NCBI RefSeq assembly: GCF_001411555.2
Contig: NC_049909.1
Location: forward strand, 20,570,623-20,634,622
Direction: 5' to 3'
Length of the DNA: 64,000 nt
DNA from: Juglans regia
Lineage: Eukaryota > Streptophyta > Magnoliopsida > Fagales > Juglandaceae
The translations under genes were made by a program, and so were the position numbers. Numbering within the stretch: position 1 is the first letter of the stretch; each line of letters begins with the position of its first letter. Shown here piece after piece: positions 26,101 through 35,876 of the stretch. A model generated the notes under the pieces. That model saw only the letters and a program-made list of their open reading frames with translations, was not told where the DNA came from and ran no database searches.

Positions 26101-29100
26101 GGCCCTTGTACAGTTTCCAAGAAACCAAAAAAAATTAAAAAAGGGGGGAGGAAGGGGGAAGGAAAGTTTTAGAAAGTTTAGAGCTCAAGGGTTCTATCAA
26201 TTCAGATTTCTCAAATGGTAAAATAGATGGTTTCAACTCCAAGTCAGCTCCTATTACTCCCTCGGATAAATAAATAAATTGGGAAAAGGAAAATGAGCAA
26301 AACGGAGTGGTGCAAGAAGCAAAGATGCTAAATATTGAAAACTGAAGATCTTTAATAATAATTTTATTGAATACAAAAAGAGCAGTTTAACTTCAATGAA
26401 CATTACTTCCACCAATTTTTTTCCTGAAATAAAAATTATAAAACTATTAATGATTAATACCTTAGAGGATGCTAATGAGATGATAGAATCACACAGAATT
26501 CAGATAACTATGAGACCAAACATAAATAAAAAAAATAAACTATCACCAAGAGATTCAATTTCATTTATTTTGCCAATTTTTCCCATCAAACTTACAGATT
26601 ACCGGAGAAGGAAAATAGTAGAAATGAGAGTCACAGAGAGAAGAAAAAGCCAATAGGGTTCCTATGTACACAGGAAGTATACAAAATAAACACCTAATAA
26701 CATTCTAGAAACAAAAAACAAAAACAAAAATTCACTAGCAGACCCTCCATTAAGCACAATGGCGGAAAACCATTGAAGTAAAGAATACACAAAAAATTTC
26801 CAGATTTCCTCTACAGTACGCTCATTATTAAAGCACCACTCATTCCTTTTCCACCAAATACACCACATAAGACACAAAGGAACCATCTTCCACACAGCAG
26901 CCACTTGAGGACAGCTATGAAGCCCATTCCAACACGCAAGTAAATCCACTACTTTCATAGGCATTACCCAGGCCAGCCTAGCTCTGCAAAAAAGGCCATC
27001 CCACAAAGCCTTAGCCACCTCATAGTGTAGAAGTAAATGATCCACTGATTCACCATGTTTCTTACACATGAAACACCATTCCATAACAACCAAGCCACAC
27101 TTCCTCAAATTATCGATCGTCAAAATTTTCCCAAGTGATATTGTCCATATAAAAAAAAATGACTTTGGACGGCACGTGAGACCTCCAAATACACTTCCAA
27201 GGAAAATAAGTGCAATGCTGGACAGTCAACGCTTTATAATATGACCAAACTGAAAACTTTTTACTCCCCGTATGCTTCCATAACATTATGTCCCTCTCAT
27301 TACCTCCAATACCCAGAGAATACAAGAAGCTGAAAAAATCCGCATCCTCACCAAGTTCCCAATCCTAAACAGCTCTAATAAAACAAACATCCCACTGCAA
27401 GGCTCTATTAGAACGGATCAACAAATCTGAAACGGATGCACGCTGATTAGCTACCATGCGAAAAATAGCCGGGAACACTCTAAAAAGAGCATGCTCACCA
27501 CACCAAACATCAAACCAAAAACGGATCCTTGAACCCTCTCCAACAACAAAATTAATATGTTTAACGAAATCCTCCCACCCCTTCCTAATGAATTTCCAAA
27601 GGCTCACACCATAAGTCCCCCTAACTTCCTTAGAACACCAACCCCCCAATCACCTGCATATTTCCGATCAATAACCCCCCTCATAACAATTCCTCTTCCA
27701 ATTGATTCCTCCACAACCACTTCCCCAATAGAGCCTTATTAAAACTACTCAACTTTCATCTCTTATTAATCCTTTTCATTGATAAAAATAAAAAATAAAA
27801 TAAAAAATAAAAAACTATTCAACTTTCGAACCCCCAAACCTCCATTTGCAATATTCCAGCTCACAAGATGAAATTTATTCTCCTCTCCCACTCCACCCCA
27901 CAAAAATGCACAAAATAACTTCTCAACCGGGTTTTCCACTCCTATAGGCAATGAGAATGAAGAAAGATAATAAGTCAGAAGGTTGGAAATAGTACTTTTG
28001 ATAAGAGTAATTCTACCACGTTTTGACCAATATTTTCTCAATCTTTTCAACCACCCCATCCCAAATATTCTTAGCCTTGAAGGACGCCCCCAACGGAAGA
28101 CACCTCACCTCTAACAATACCTAATACAACTAATGGACTAATGTATGGTAATTTTTAACTTTTCTGGAAAGCGGAACATCTAACAGAAGACTCAATATTT
28201 CAGTCATCTTTTGTTAATTTAGGTCCCATTTGGATGTTGAAACGTACTGAGATTAACTCAGTTCAGTCTAATTTTAAACTGAATCTAACATCCAAACATT
28301 CAACTCTTAAATCACTAAGCATCACTCAATTCAAAACCTCTTTACACATTAAACCTACAACATTTTTTAACTCAACACCTCTTTACACGCGGGACTCACA
28401 ACCTTTTTCAACTTCTCATAAATATATCTAAACTCATCTTAACATCCAAACACATCTAAACTCATCTTAGGTGGGTCCCACAAAACTCATTCCACAATCT
28501 TAACTCACAACTATTCATATAGAACTCAACTCATCTCATCTCATCTCAACTCAGCTCAACATCCAAATGGGACCTTAATTTACTTAGCAACCTAATGGAC
28601 AATAAAGAAGAAAAATGAAACATCATGTTATGAACCCACTAGGTAAAACTCACCCTTGAAAACTAGCTTACAAGGGAAGGGTGCTTAGGGCTTATAAACC
28701 ATCAACTAATCTCATACTTAGCCAATGTGGGATCGTAACAACCACCACGCTCCGCAACCGACGTCCACAGCGGTCCCAGCGCTCACACGGGCTGGCTGTG
28801 CGCTAGGTCTTTTTCCTAACTCCGGGCGAACACTGTCATGCTGGCATCACCCCCGTGCCGCACGATTGCAACCGTCGCAACATGACCTTAGATGTGGGGT
28901 GACTCTGATACCATTTGTTATGAACCCACTAGGTAAAACTCACCCTTAAAAACTAGCTTACAAGGGAAGGGTGCCTAGGGGCATATAAACCATCAACTAA
29001 TCTCATACTTAGTCAATGTGGGATCGTAATACATCACAATGAGTATGTGGGAGCAAGAGAGAATAGAAACCCTAAAAAAACCCTAATATCACGATCTTTA

Positions 29101-29908
29101 CTAGGAAAGTGAATCAAGGTATGATAATTATAAAGATAAATCTCGATCTTGGCGCAAAATATTCAACAAGACTTATCAAAAAAAAATATTCAACAAGAAT
29201 CCATCTTCATCCTGGGAAGCAGAACATCCAACAGAAGTCCCGAAATCTCAGTCCTCTTCCTCTAGGTTCATTACTGAGCAGACAATAAAGAAGAAAAATG
29301 AATCATCAACATGTGTGCGGAAGCGAGGGAATAGAAAGTAGAAACCCTAAAAATGAAAAACAAACCTAATAGCACGATCTTTACTCGGAAAGTGGATCAA
29401 GGCATGATAATTAAAATGATATATCTTGATTCTTGGCGCAGAATATTCAACAAGAAACCATCAAGTATGAAATTAATTGAGTATCCAATCAATCATCTCC
29501 TTTCACGTTTAGTCGACAAGAAGTTGTAGGAAAGCGGGAGGAAAATCTACATCTAAATTTTCCAATTCGGACAATACCTAACTACCCCTAGCGCATACCA
29601 TTCCCCTACGATTGCCACGAAATTCTCGACTTCCTCTAAAATCAAACCAAACATTCTTTCTCCAGTTCCACAGAACCAAACCAGCCAAGAAAATAAAAAG
29701 TAGAAAATACTCGGAAAAAAACTAGAGGGGGAGCGAGACAGATGAAAGTACAAATGGCAAGAAGAGGGCAGGGGCCATTGTCGTTTTGGAGGACAATAGG
29801 GGTGGTGCGTCCCAAGAATTGAATGAACTTGGTCTTGTGCACGCACTCCTTCACTTGCTGTTCCTGCCGCTGCTGTGCTTCTTCGGGGGAAGGCGACGGC
29901 GACGCCAT
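20151..29908 (-). CDS. MINDY-type (DUF544) deubiquitinase
   Basis: A cysteine protease of the MINDY/FAM63 family, which trims K48-linked polyubiquitin. Exons: 29752-29908, 25668-25786, 25478-25584, 25307-25394, 23007-24033, 22828-22882, 22632-22713, 22372-22452, 21785-21889, 21648-21697, 20818-20944, 20151-20243. Phases agree throughout and give 696 aa. The catalytic cysteine is C47 in [13 protein letters not shown], and the partner histidine is about H539 in [11 protein letters not shown]. Between the two catalytic halves lies a 342-codon serine/acid-rich insertion (one 1027-nt exon) containing a UIM-like [16 protein letters not shown]. Near the C-terminus [14 protein letters not shown] is another UIM/MIU-like helix followed by poly-Gln. 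The last exon ends KEKCTVM, a CaaX-like tail. Intron 1 is 3.97 kb and packed with transposons. Confidence 0.94.
21237..21447. mobile_element. MITE-like element in MINDY intron 10
   Basis: The element is bounded by 10-base inverted ends, CAGGTTTGGG at 21237-21246 and CCCAAACCTG at 21438-21447. It is rich in 'catctcatc' and 'aaacaattcaactt' motifs. Its reverse complement shares a core ('gttgaattgtttattatattttg') with the element at about 24060-24236 in intron 4. No clear target duplication was seen. Confidence 0.55.
24060..24236. mobile_element. MITE-like element in MINDY intron 4
   Basis: A member of the same family as the intron 10 element but in opposite orientation. It begins near 'aggtaggtttggggagtgag', carries the gttgaattgtttattat core, and ends in 'gatgagatgagatgag'. 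The ends are degenerate, so the boundaries are approximate. Confidence 0.5.
24420..24980. repeat. Retroelement-derived sequence in MINDY intron 4
   Basis: The interval includes 'acccaagtacactgggggtatac', a motif seen near the ends of plant LINEs. It also holds a block near 24740-24960 ('gagatcccacattgcttggga' to 'ctcaattacttatcaaag' plus (GA)n) that looks like a short retroelement with a 3' tail. No protein-coding domain is left and I could not define the ends. Confidence 0.35.
26640..28075 (-). mobile_element. 5'-truncated LINE (ORF2 3' end) in MINDY intron 1
   Basis: Minus-strand frames near 28059-27766, 27649-27365, 27325-27110 and 27123-26662 together resemble the 3' half of a plant LINE ORF2. 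The order is the RT thumb/linker ([20 protein letters not shown]), the [17 protein letters not shown] type, and then the zf-RVT region ([39 protein letters not shown]). Stops and frameshifts between the blocks make it inactive. It lies in the same orientation as MINDY. Most of ORF2 and all of ORF1 are missing, as in typical 5'-truncated insertions. Confidence 0.85.
28222..28574. mobile_element. hAT-like MITE with 8-bp target duplication
   Basis: The 353-bp element is bounded by perfect 19-base inverted repeats starting GGTCCCATTTGGATGTTGA. It is flanked on both sides by the direct repeat TTAATTTA (28214-28221 and 28575-28582). An 8-bp duplication points to the hAT superfamily. It encodes nothing, so it is non-autonomous. 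The near end is rich in 'catctcatctcatctcaactcag'. It lies in MINDY intron 1. Confidence 0.88.
28626..29031 (-). mobile_element. TRIM retrotransposon with 5-bp target duplication
   Basis: Two near-identical terminal repeats of about 115 bp (28626-28740 and 28916-29031) flank a 175-bp non-coding interior. On the minus strand the repeats run TGTTACGATCCC to CATAACA, with one end mutated TG to TA. Just inside the minus-strand 5' repeat is TGGTATCAGAGTC (plus 28901-28913), the primer-binding site complementary to initiator tRNA-Met. The target duplication CATCA is present at 28621-28625 and 29032-29036. The total of 406 bp without coding capacity defines a terminal-repeat retrotransposon in miniature. 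Confidence 0.92.
29212..29454. repeat. Tandem duplication copy B (uninterrupted)
   Basis: The 243-bp counterpart of copy A, containing 'ggaagcagaacatccaacag', 'acaataaagaagaaaaatga', 'cacgatctttactcggaaag' and 'cttggcgcagaatattcaac'. It lacks both transposons and shows single copies of their target sites (for example 'gaatcatcaacatgtg'), so it is a natural empty-site reference. Confidence 0.85.
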
Positions 29909-29983
29909 TTCCGCCAGAGATTTTAGCGACGGAGTGCTCACGCACTCGGGGTTTCTAACTTCCCGTTTTGTCTACCGTCTACA

Positions 29984-29984
<1 letters not shown>

Positions 29985-30017
<33 letters not shown>
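29985..30017. repeat. (AG)12 plus G-run at MINDY 5' end
   Basis: An AG microsatellite running directly into nine or more G bases lies about 80-110 bases upstream of the MINDY ATG, in the presumed 5' UTR or core promoter. On the coding strand it reads CCC..(CT)n, a pyrimidine-patch arrangement common in plant promoters. Confidence 0.6.
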
Positions 30018-30429
30018 AGGTAAGTAGGAACGGTATATGAAAGGAAGATGACGAGACTCTACGGTGTGTTGGGACGGTGAGTTAAGATACAATGAATTGG
30101 GATAAAAGTAAAAAATTAAATATTTATTATTTAAAATTTAGAAAAATATGTTATTCATTATATATGAAAATTTATAAAAATTATAATAATAAAATAAAAT
30201 AAGATAAATAATTTCTTGTATTCAAGTGAGGGTTAAAATTTAAATATGATCAACCCACTTATATATATATTTAATAATTAAGAAAGTGATTATTAATAAA
30301 TTGATATTGATATGTTATCTTTTTTTAATGATTAATAATGTTTAAAAAATACTTTACAAAAAATAAACTTATTTACACTGATGTATATATTTAGGATATA
30401 CATCTTAATATTGTCAATATCAAAAGGGG

Positions 30430-30615
30430 CAATGCTAAGCCTCTTGATTCTGGGTTCCGATAATGGATCTCGATAAGTGTAATTTTTTTTTATATATATT
30501 TTTTAGTCTCCTTAAATATTTAAAAAAATAACAATATAATTAAAAAAATACTTTTTTATTCGTTAAGTAACAAAAAAAAAATCGAGATCCATTGTCGGTG
30601 ACTTCAATATTTTCC
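30430..30615. mobile_element. Foldback MITE candidate
   Basis: The arms carry 'ccgataatggatctcgat' near 30458-30475 and its inverted partner 'atcgagatccattgtcgg' near 30581-30598, separated by AT-rich DNA. The outer ends are degenerate and I found no convincing target duplication. The inverted arms are directly visible; the MITE assignment is inferred. Confidence 0.5.
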
Positions 30616-33600
30616 TTGTCCAAATGCTTTTAATGGTTATTATCGCGGTAATAAAATTAAAGTTTGTAATATTAATTTTTTTTTTTCAAGTCAAGTTATA
30701 TATTTATTGTCATAATGTTAATCGTGAGATTTATGATTCTTTTGAACACTTATAATATCTTATATTATTTGTAAATGGTATTAAAATAGTTTGTGAATAG
30801 TAAATAAATAGTTTGAGTTAAAATATTTTATTGAATTTTAGAAAATGAGAAAAAAAAAGATTAATATTAATGTTATAAAGTTAAAAAATGCTTGAATATT
30901 AATTTTTAATATTAATTTTATTTTAAAATTTGAAATAATTATATTATTTTATATTTTGTTTTAAAGTTTATAAAAATTATAATTATTAGATAATAATTAT
31001 ATGAAATAATTGAAAAATATTTGTATTTGAATATTATTTAAAAATGAAATATCTAAGAATATCTTATTACACAACAAGGCCTTAATTATGTTGAATATAT
31101 GGTGATAAATACATATTGGGCAATGAGTAATATTACTATGTCCCATAATTTATACCATTCATTTTATCTTATTAATATGACAAGGACAATTTATATCACT
31201 CACTTTATCCTACTGACAGGACACCACTTGGCTTACTAACAAAATTAAAAATACAAACATAAAAAGGTTGAGGGAATGAACGGTTTAAGTTTTATTATTT
31301 TTATATTTTCGAGCATCATTTTATTTTAAATATATATTTTTTAAATTTTGTAATGAGTCACGGGAAACTATTTTGTGGTGTCACATCAATAGACAAAATG
31401 AGTTATATAAACTAAGAGGTATGGTAGTATTAGTCATTGGCCAATATATATTTATATTGAATGATATATATTTTTTTAAGGCAGAATAAACACAATTTAT
31501 TCATAACGGGACATTATAATTTTAACTTGAGATATACATAATACAAGTCAACTATTATTTTTAAGGTTCTCCAATACGCAAATTTTTTTGTGACTGACAT
31601 GGTCTATCTATTGTTATAACTCTTTATAGACAAACCATCTGAAAGATATCACTCTGTCCTAAGACAAATTTAATAAACTCTACATTTTGTCTTAAGACAG
31701 AATTAAGCAATTTCACATTTTGTCTAAAACGGAGTAGAGGACACACTCTATGAACAAAAATTCAAGAGATTATGTGTTTTTTTAACCTAAAACGAAGGAA
31801 ATAACAGAAAACATAAAATATACAAGAAAAATAACGAATTACAGTTTGAAAAATTGTAGATTTGTATTTTCAACTTTAGAGGAAATAAAAAATACAAATA
31901 CTAAAATGGTGGCACGTCTAAAAATATGACGGAACATCAAGTCTGAAGAAAACGATAATCCTGATCCCAAAAAACACACAAGATACATAAAAATGAATAC
32001 TTTTATGATTACAAAATATTAACAAATTAATAATTATTATGATTGGTCATCCACCAAAGAATGTCCATTGTTATCACGTATCCAAGAGTTATTCACAAAA
32101 GGTGCATGGGGCCAGGGCATCACGGGCAGGACGTGTTCCCATTTCTCTAATCTTGCATTTCCTCCGTTTTAATAGCCAAATGGCAATATAGAAATATTCT
32201 AAAATTCTTTATCAAATTTTAGGTTAATAAAGGTTAAAATTGAAAGTGAGAGAAATAAACATAGAATAATATTAGCATATCCTCTCATTTTATCTCTTCA
32301 TTTTGACTGCTGATGTATTTATTTATTCTTTACTTACTGATTAAGAAAATGATTATTAATATATTGATTTTTTTTTATAATTTTTAAAATTTTTTAAAGA
32401 TATTAAAAAAATGAAAAATAAAAAAAAAATTTTGAGTTTTACCTAGACGGCACGTTAGCAATCACTACTAATCGGAAACCTAATATTACTCATAAACACA
32501 TGAAATAAGTTCAATAGTATTTATTGGACATTTAATGCTGCGTGAACAATTCGTTGAGGCAATTATAAACGTTACAGAGTTAATTTATGTGTCAATCTCT
32601 TTTCTATTTTAATATCGAACTTCGAGAAATCCAAATTTTACTTGAATAAGGATGAGATTTTTTTCAATTCAGTCCCGTCCATACATGGGCAATGTGGCAA
32701 TATGTTCGATACTTCCGTCCATGGGCTGGACATTGGGTAAAGAGTAAATGGATTACACAAAGTATCTTCAGGAGCTTTGGGAATATTCATGGGAATATTC
32801 AAGTATTCAACCATTCCCATAAGAAAAAGTAGACATTAGGGTAATCAGGCTCAAAGCCATTTAAGCTGAAAGGCCCAAAGTAATTAAAGCCTTTATACTT
32901 TCACAATATCTGGGCCCCCACCACTCTATCCGGCAATAATCTCAAGCGTTACTTTATACTTTTTGTTTCCCTTTCCTTTTATTATTATGATCGAGTCGTC
33001 CAGGGGACCAGGGGTTTAGCTGGTTCAGAGTAATGTGAGTAGAAATACTTTAATTCTATAAACAGACGTAACTTAATGTAATTACTAATTCGTTAATTCA
33101 TAAATTTATTTTTATTATAAGAATAAATATAAATAGAAGTCACTATTGAGAGCATCAATTTTACACACATGATGTGATATCATATAGACTACACATCTCT
33201 CAAAGTGAGTATTGTGAACAATCAACTAGAAGCAGTCATGCAGTGAGTGTAAAGTGTATACTGCTATAATAACTTCTGTCTAATGTTACTCTTATTATAA
33301 ATTAAACTTAACTGATTATACAAAATTATATTAATTTATACGATTATTTTTGTGTAATCTCTTTATGATTACAGCAGTTATATAATGCGAGAGCACATTC
33401 ACGCCATGGGATAAGATGGAAAAAAGATAGCATTTTAGGTTCAATGGGTTTTTTAACAAAAAAAAATAAAAAATAAAGTTCGCAAGCCTTAGACTGTATC
33501 TATACTACAAAATACATTCACGCCATTATCTGGTGTCCAAAATGTGGTCAGAACTCACCGGTACTAGCGAAACTACTCGTGTCTCGCGGTCCTATTGCTT

Positions 33601-34098
33601 GCCGTATTGAGCTGGTGGCCATTCTCCAATCTTCATCGGACCTTATTTTCGGAGGATGTGTTTATGTCTCATTCATTTATTTATGTGTTTTCCCAATAAA
33701 AGACCTTTGAAAGGATAAAAAGTGGTCTTTTATCTTAAAAGTGGACTTGGGAGTTGTGAGTGATGATCAAATTAAATGACGTGTGATTAAATGATAGATT
33801 GAAATATAATAAATAATTTTAAATTATATAATATCTTATTATAAAATGATGTGAAAATAAAGATAAGTAAAAAAAATTATTAAAGACAGGATTTCGTTTG
33901 AGCACTAGATAGTGGAGTGACTAGCACTAGTCTCCAAGTGGCCCCAGCACTCTCAATGGTGAAGAGGAATTTTCCTCTCCCATAAAGAGTTGAAAGTTCA
34001 ATGGGAGGGCTTGCCGCTTGTCCCAACTAATTATATAATTTAATTTTAAAAAAAATTTAAACTTTAAATTCTATAAATATGATAAGAATATAATAGAA

Positions 34099-34547
34099 GA
34101 GTGATGCTAGAGTCACCGCTGGTGGCTCATGCTAGAAGCCACTGCTGGCTCTAGCGTGTATTTTTTTATGTATTTTTTTTATAATTATTTTTATATAGAT
34201 GTTTTTAACAATTTTAAATATTTTAAAAAAAATTTTATAATATTATTAAAAAACACTTCCTTAATCATGAAATAAAAAAAATATTAAAAAATACTTCTTT
34301 AATCACGAAGTAAAAAAAATATTAAAAAATATTTTTTTAATCACGAAGTAAAATAAAAAAATAAATTTTTTTTTACTTCATAATTAAGGAAGTATTTTTT
34401 AATAATATTATAATTTTATTTATTTATTTTTTAATATTTAAAATTATTAAAAACATCTATATAAAATTAATTGTAAAAAAAATATATAAAAAACACATAA
34501 TAGAACCAGCGGTGACTCCCAATGGTGCGGTGGCTCTCTCATTTTCC
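34099..34547. mobile_element. Mutator-like MITE with 10-bp target duplication
   Basis: A 449-bp foldback element flanked by the direct repeat TATAATAGAA (34089-34098 and 34548-34557). Its arms pair over long stretches: 'gtcaccgctggt' near the left end against 'accagcggtgac' near the right, and 'tttatatagatgttttta' in both arms. Between them a unit of about 38 bp ('acttctttaatcacgaagta') is repeated three times, with an inverted partial copy. A 9-11 bp duplication suits Mutator-like elements. Confidence 0.8.
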
Positions 34548-35876
34548 TATAATAGAATAACAATTATAACAAGAATGCATAATTTGTTTTCGGATAATGA
34601 TACTTGTCTCTCAAACTTGTCGTTCAAATATTTTATTTTATTTTTTATTTGATAATTAAATATATATAAAATATTTAAAAAAAAAAAAGTACTAGCAGCC
34701 GGAAGCCCACCTTTTTGCCTACTAGCTTTGTCCTTTGTTTTTTCATTTAGAGATGGTTTAGATTGAAAATGAATTAATTATCTTATTATTATTCATAAAT
34801 TTCAGTACATAAATTTTATTTTTAATCATAATTTATCTCATCTCTCGTCAAACTAAAATGTTAATTTTAATTTCCTAAACATTATTTCTTTCAAGTTCTT
34901 TAAATTATTTTTTAAACAATTTTATCTCTTTTAAAAAAGTTTTGCAGGACTTTCACGGGCATTGATGGGAGTGGTAGCCACGTGACGATGCTCCACAGCA
35001 TCACCCACACATACTGAGTTGGCAACTCATGATTGGTTTATTTTCTTTATCTCCATGTACGGAGGCTTCCACGATCTTGTACGGATAAACCACGATCTTT
35101 TATCTATCTCCATGAGGATGCCACGAGCAAGTGCTCCAAACTAGCCAGCAACTTCAGGGTCCCAACTTGTCCGGCATTAACTGGCAACCGACAGGAATGT
35201 TCACTGTCGTTCACCTCCAAGCCTCTATTCATCTGGAATGTTCACCGGATGGAGAAGTGGACGTTCTCTGTCCACGTTGCGCCAACATACGGGAAAGGCA
35301 CCAAGATTTCCATGCCTCCAAAAGAAAGTTTTCACAGGTTTTGGCATATATATCCCTGTTTTTCTTTATTTGGGAGGTTTCCATTATTTTCTTCCCTTGT
35401 GTTTTACCATAAAAAGAAAGAGATTAGGTTCTTTCATTTTTCTAATCGGTCTTTCTTTCTTTAATTATTTATAAGTATTCTAGGGTTCTAGCAAGTAGCA
35501 GGTTAATCTTTATCAAAATGAAAGCCAGTTATGGTAATCAAATCAATCAATCAGTCTCGTGGGTTATTTTTTCTCTGAAATTTTTTGACCCGGGTTTCTG
35601 AGATTTTCTCCTCTTTCTTGGCTCTTTGAGATCTTCCTGGGATATTATTGTTCTTTTCTTTATTTTTTACTATTATTCTTGCCTAGATTTCCTCAACCCT
35701 ATTCTATTTTTGGAAACCGTATCTGGGTCTTACATAGTAGCTTGTAATCTTTGATTTTAGATCCACTGTCCATTAGTTTCAGTTCAGTTTTCCATACAAC
35801 CTACAACTTTTTCTTTTCTGGGGTTTTCCCGGAATTCGTTTTTTCCTTTTTAATTCTTGGCCTGGAGGTGCCGGAA

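Larger units (their letters stand above)
28164..29172. repeat. Tandem duplication copy A in MINDY intron 1 (interrupted)
   Basis: Copy A matches copy B (29212-29454) in order: 'ggaaagcggaacatctaaca', 'acaataaagaagaaaaatga', 'gaatagaaaccct', 'cacgatctttactaggaaag', 'cttggcgcaaaatattcaac'. Copy A has been split by the hAT-like MITE and the TRIM, which explains its greater length. Confidence 0.85.
29909..35876. other. Long AT-rich gap between MINDY and the MADS gene
   Basis: About 6 kb holding the divergent upstream regions of MINDY (minus) and the MADS gene (plus). It is AT-rich with no supportable gene. It contains a hairpin-like MITE candidate at 30430-30615 and the Mutator-like MITE at 34099-34547. 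Near 31640-31740 there is a repeated 'acattttgtctaaaac/gtcttaagacag' motif. The last 350 bases, CT-rich and less AT-biased, are the likely MADS 5' UTR. Confidence 0.55.

Noticed and set aside
29909..29945. Upstream start for the MINDY protein
   Set aside because: The candidate start codon is GTG. The first ATG at 29908 gives the expected N-terminus.
35033..35474. Frames upstream of the MADS gene
   Set aside because: Overlapping frames without known motifs, located in the presumed promoter and 5' UTR.
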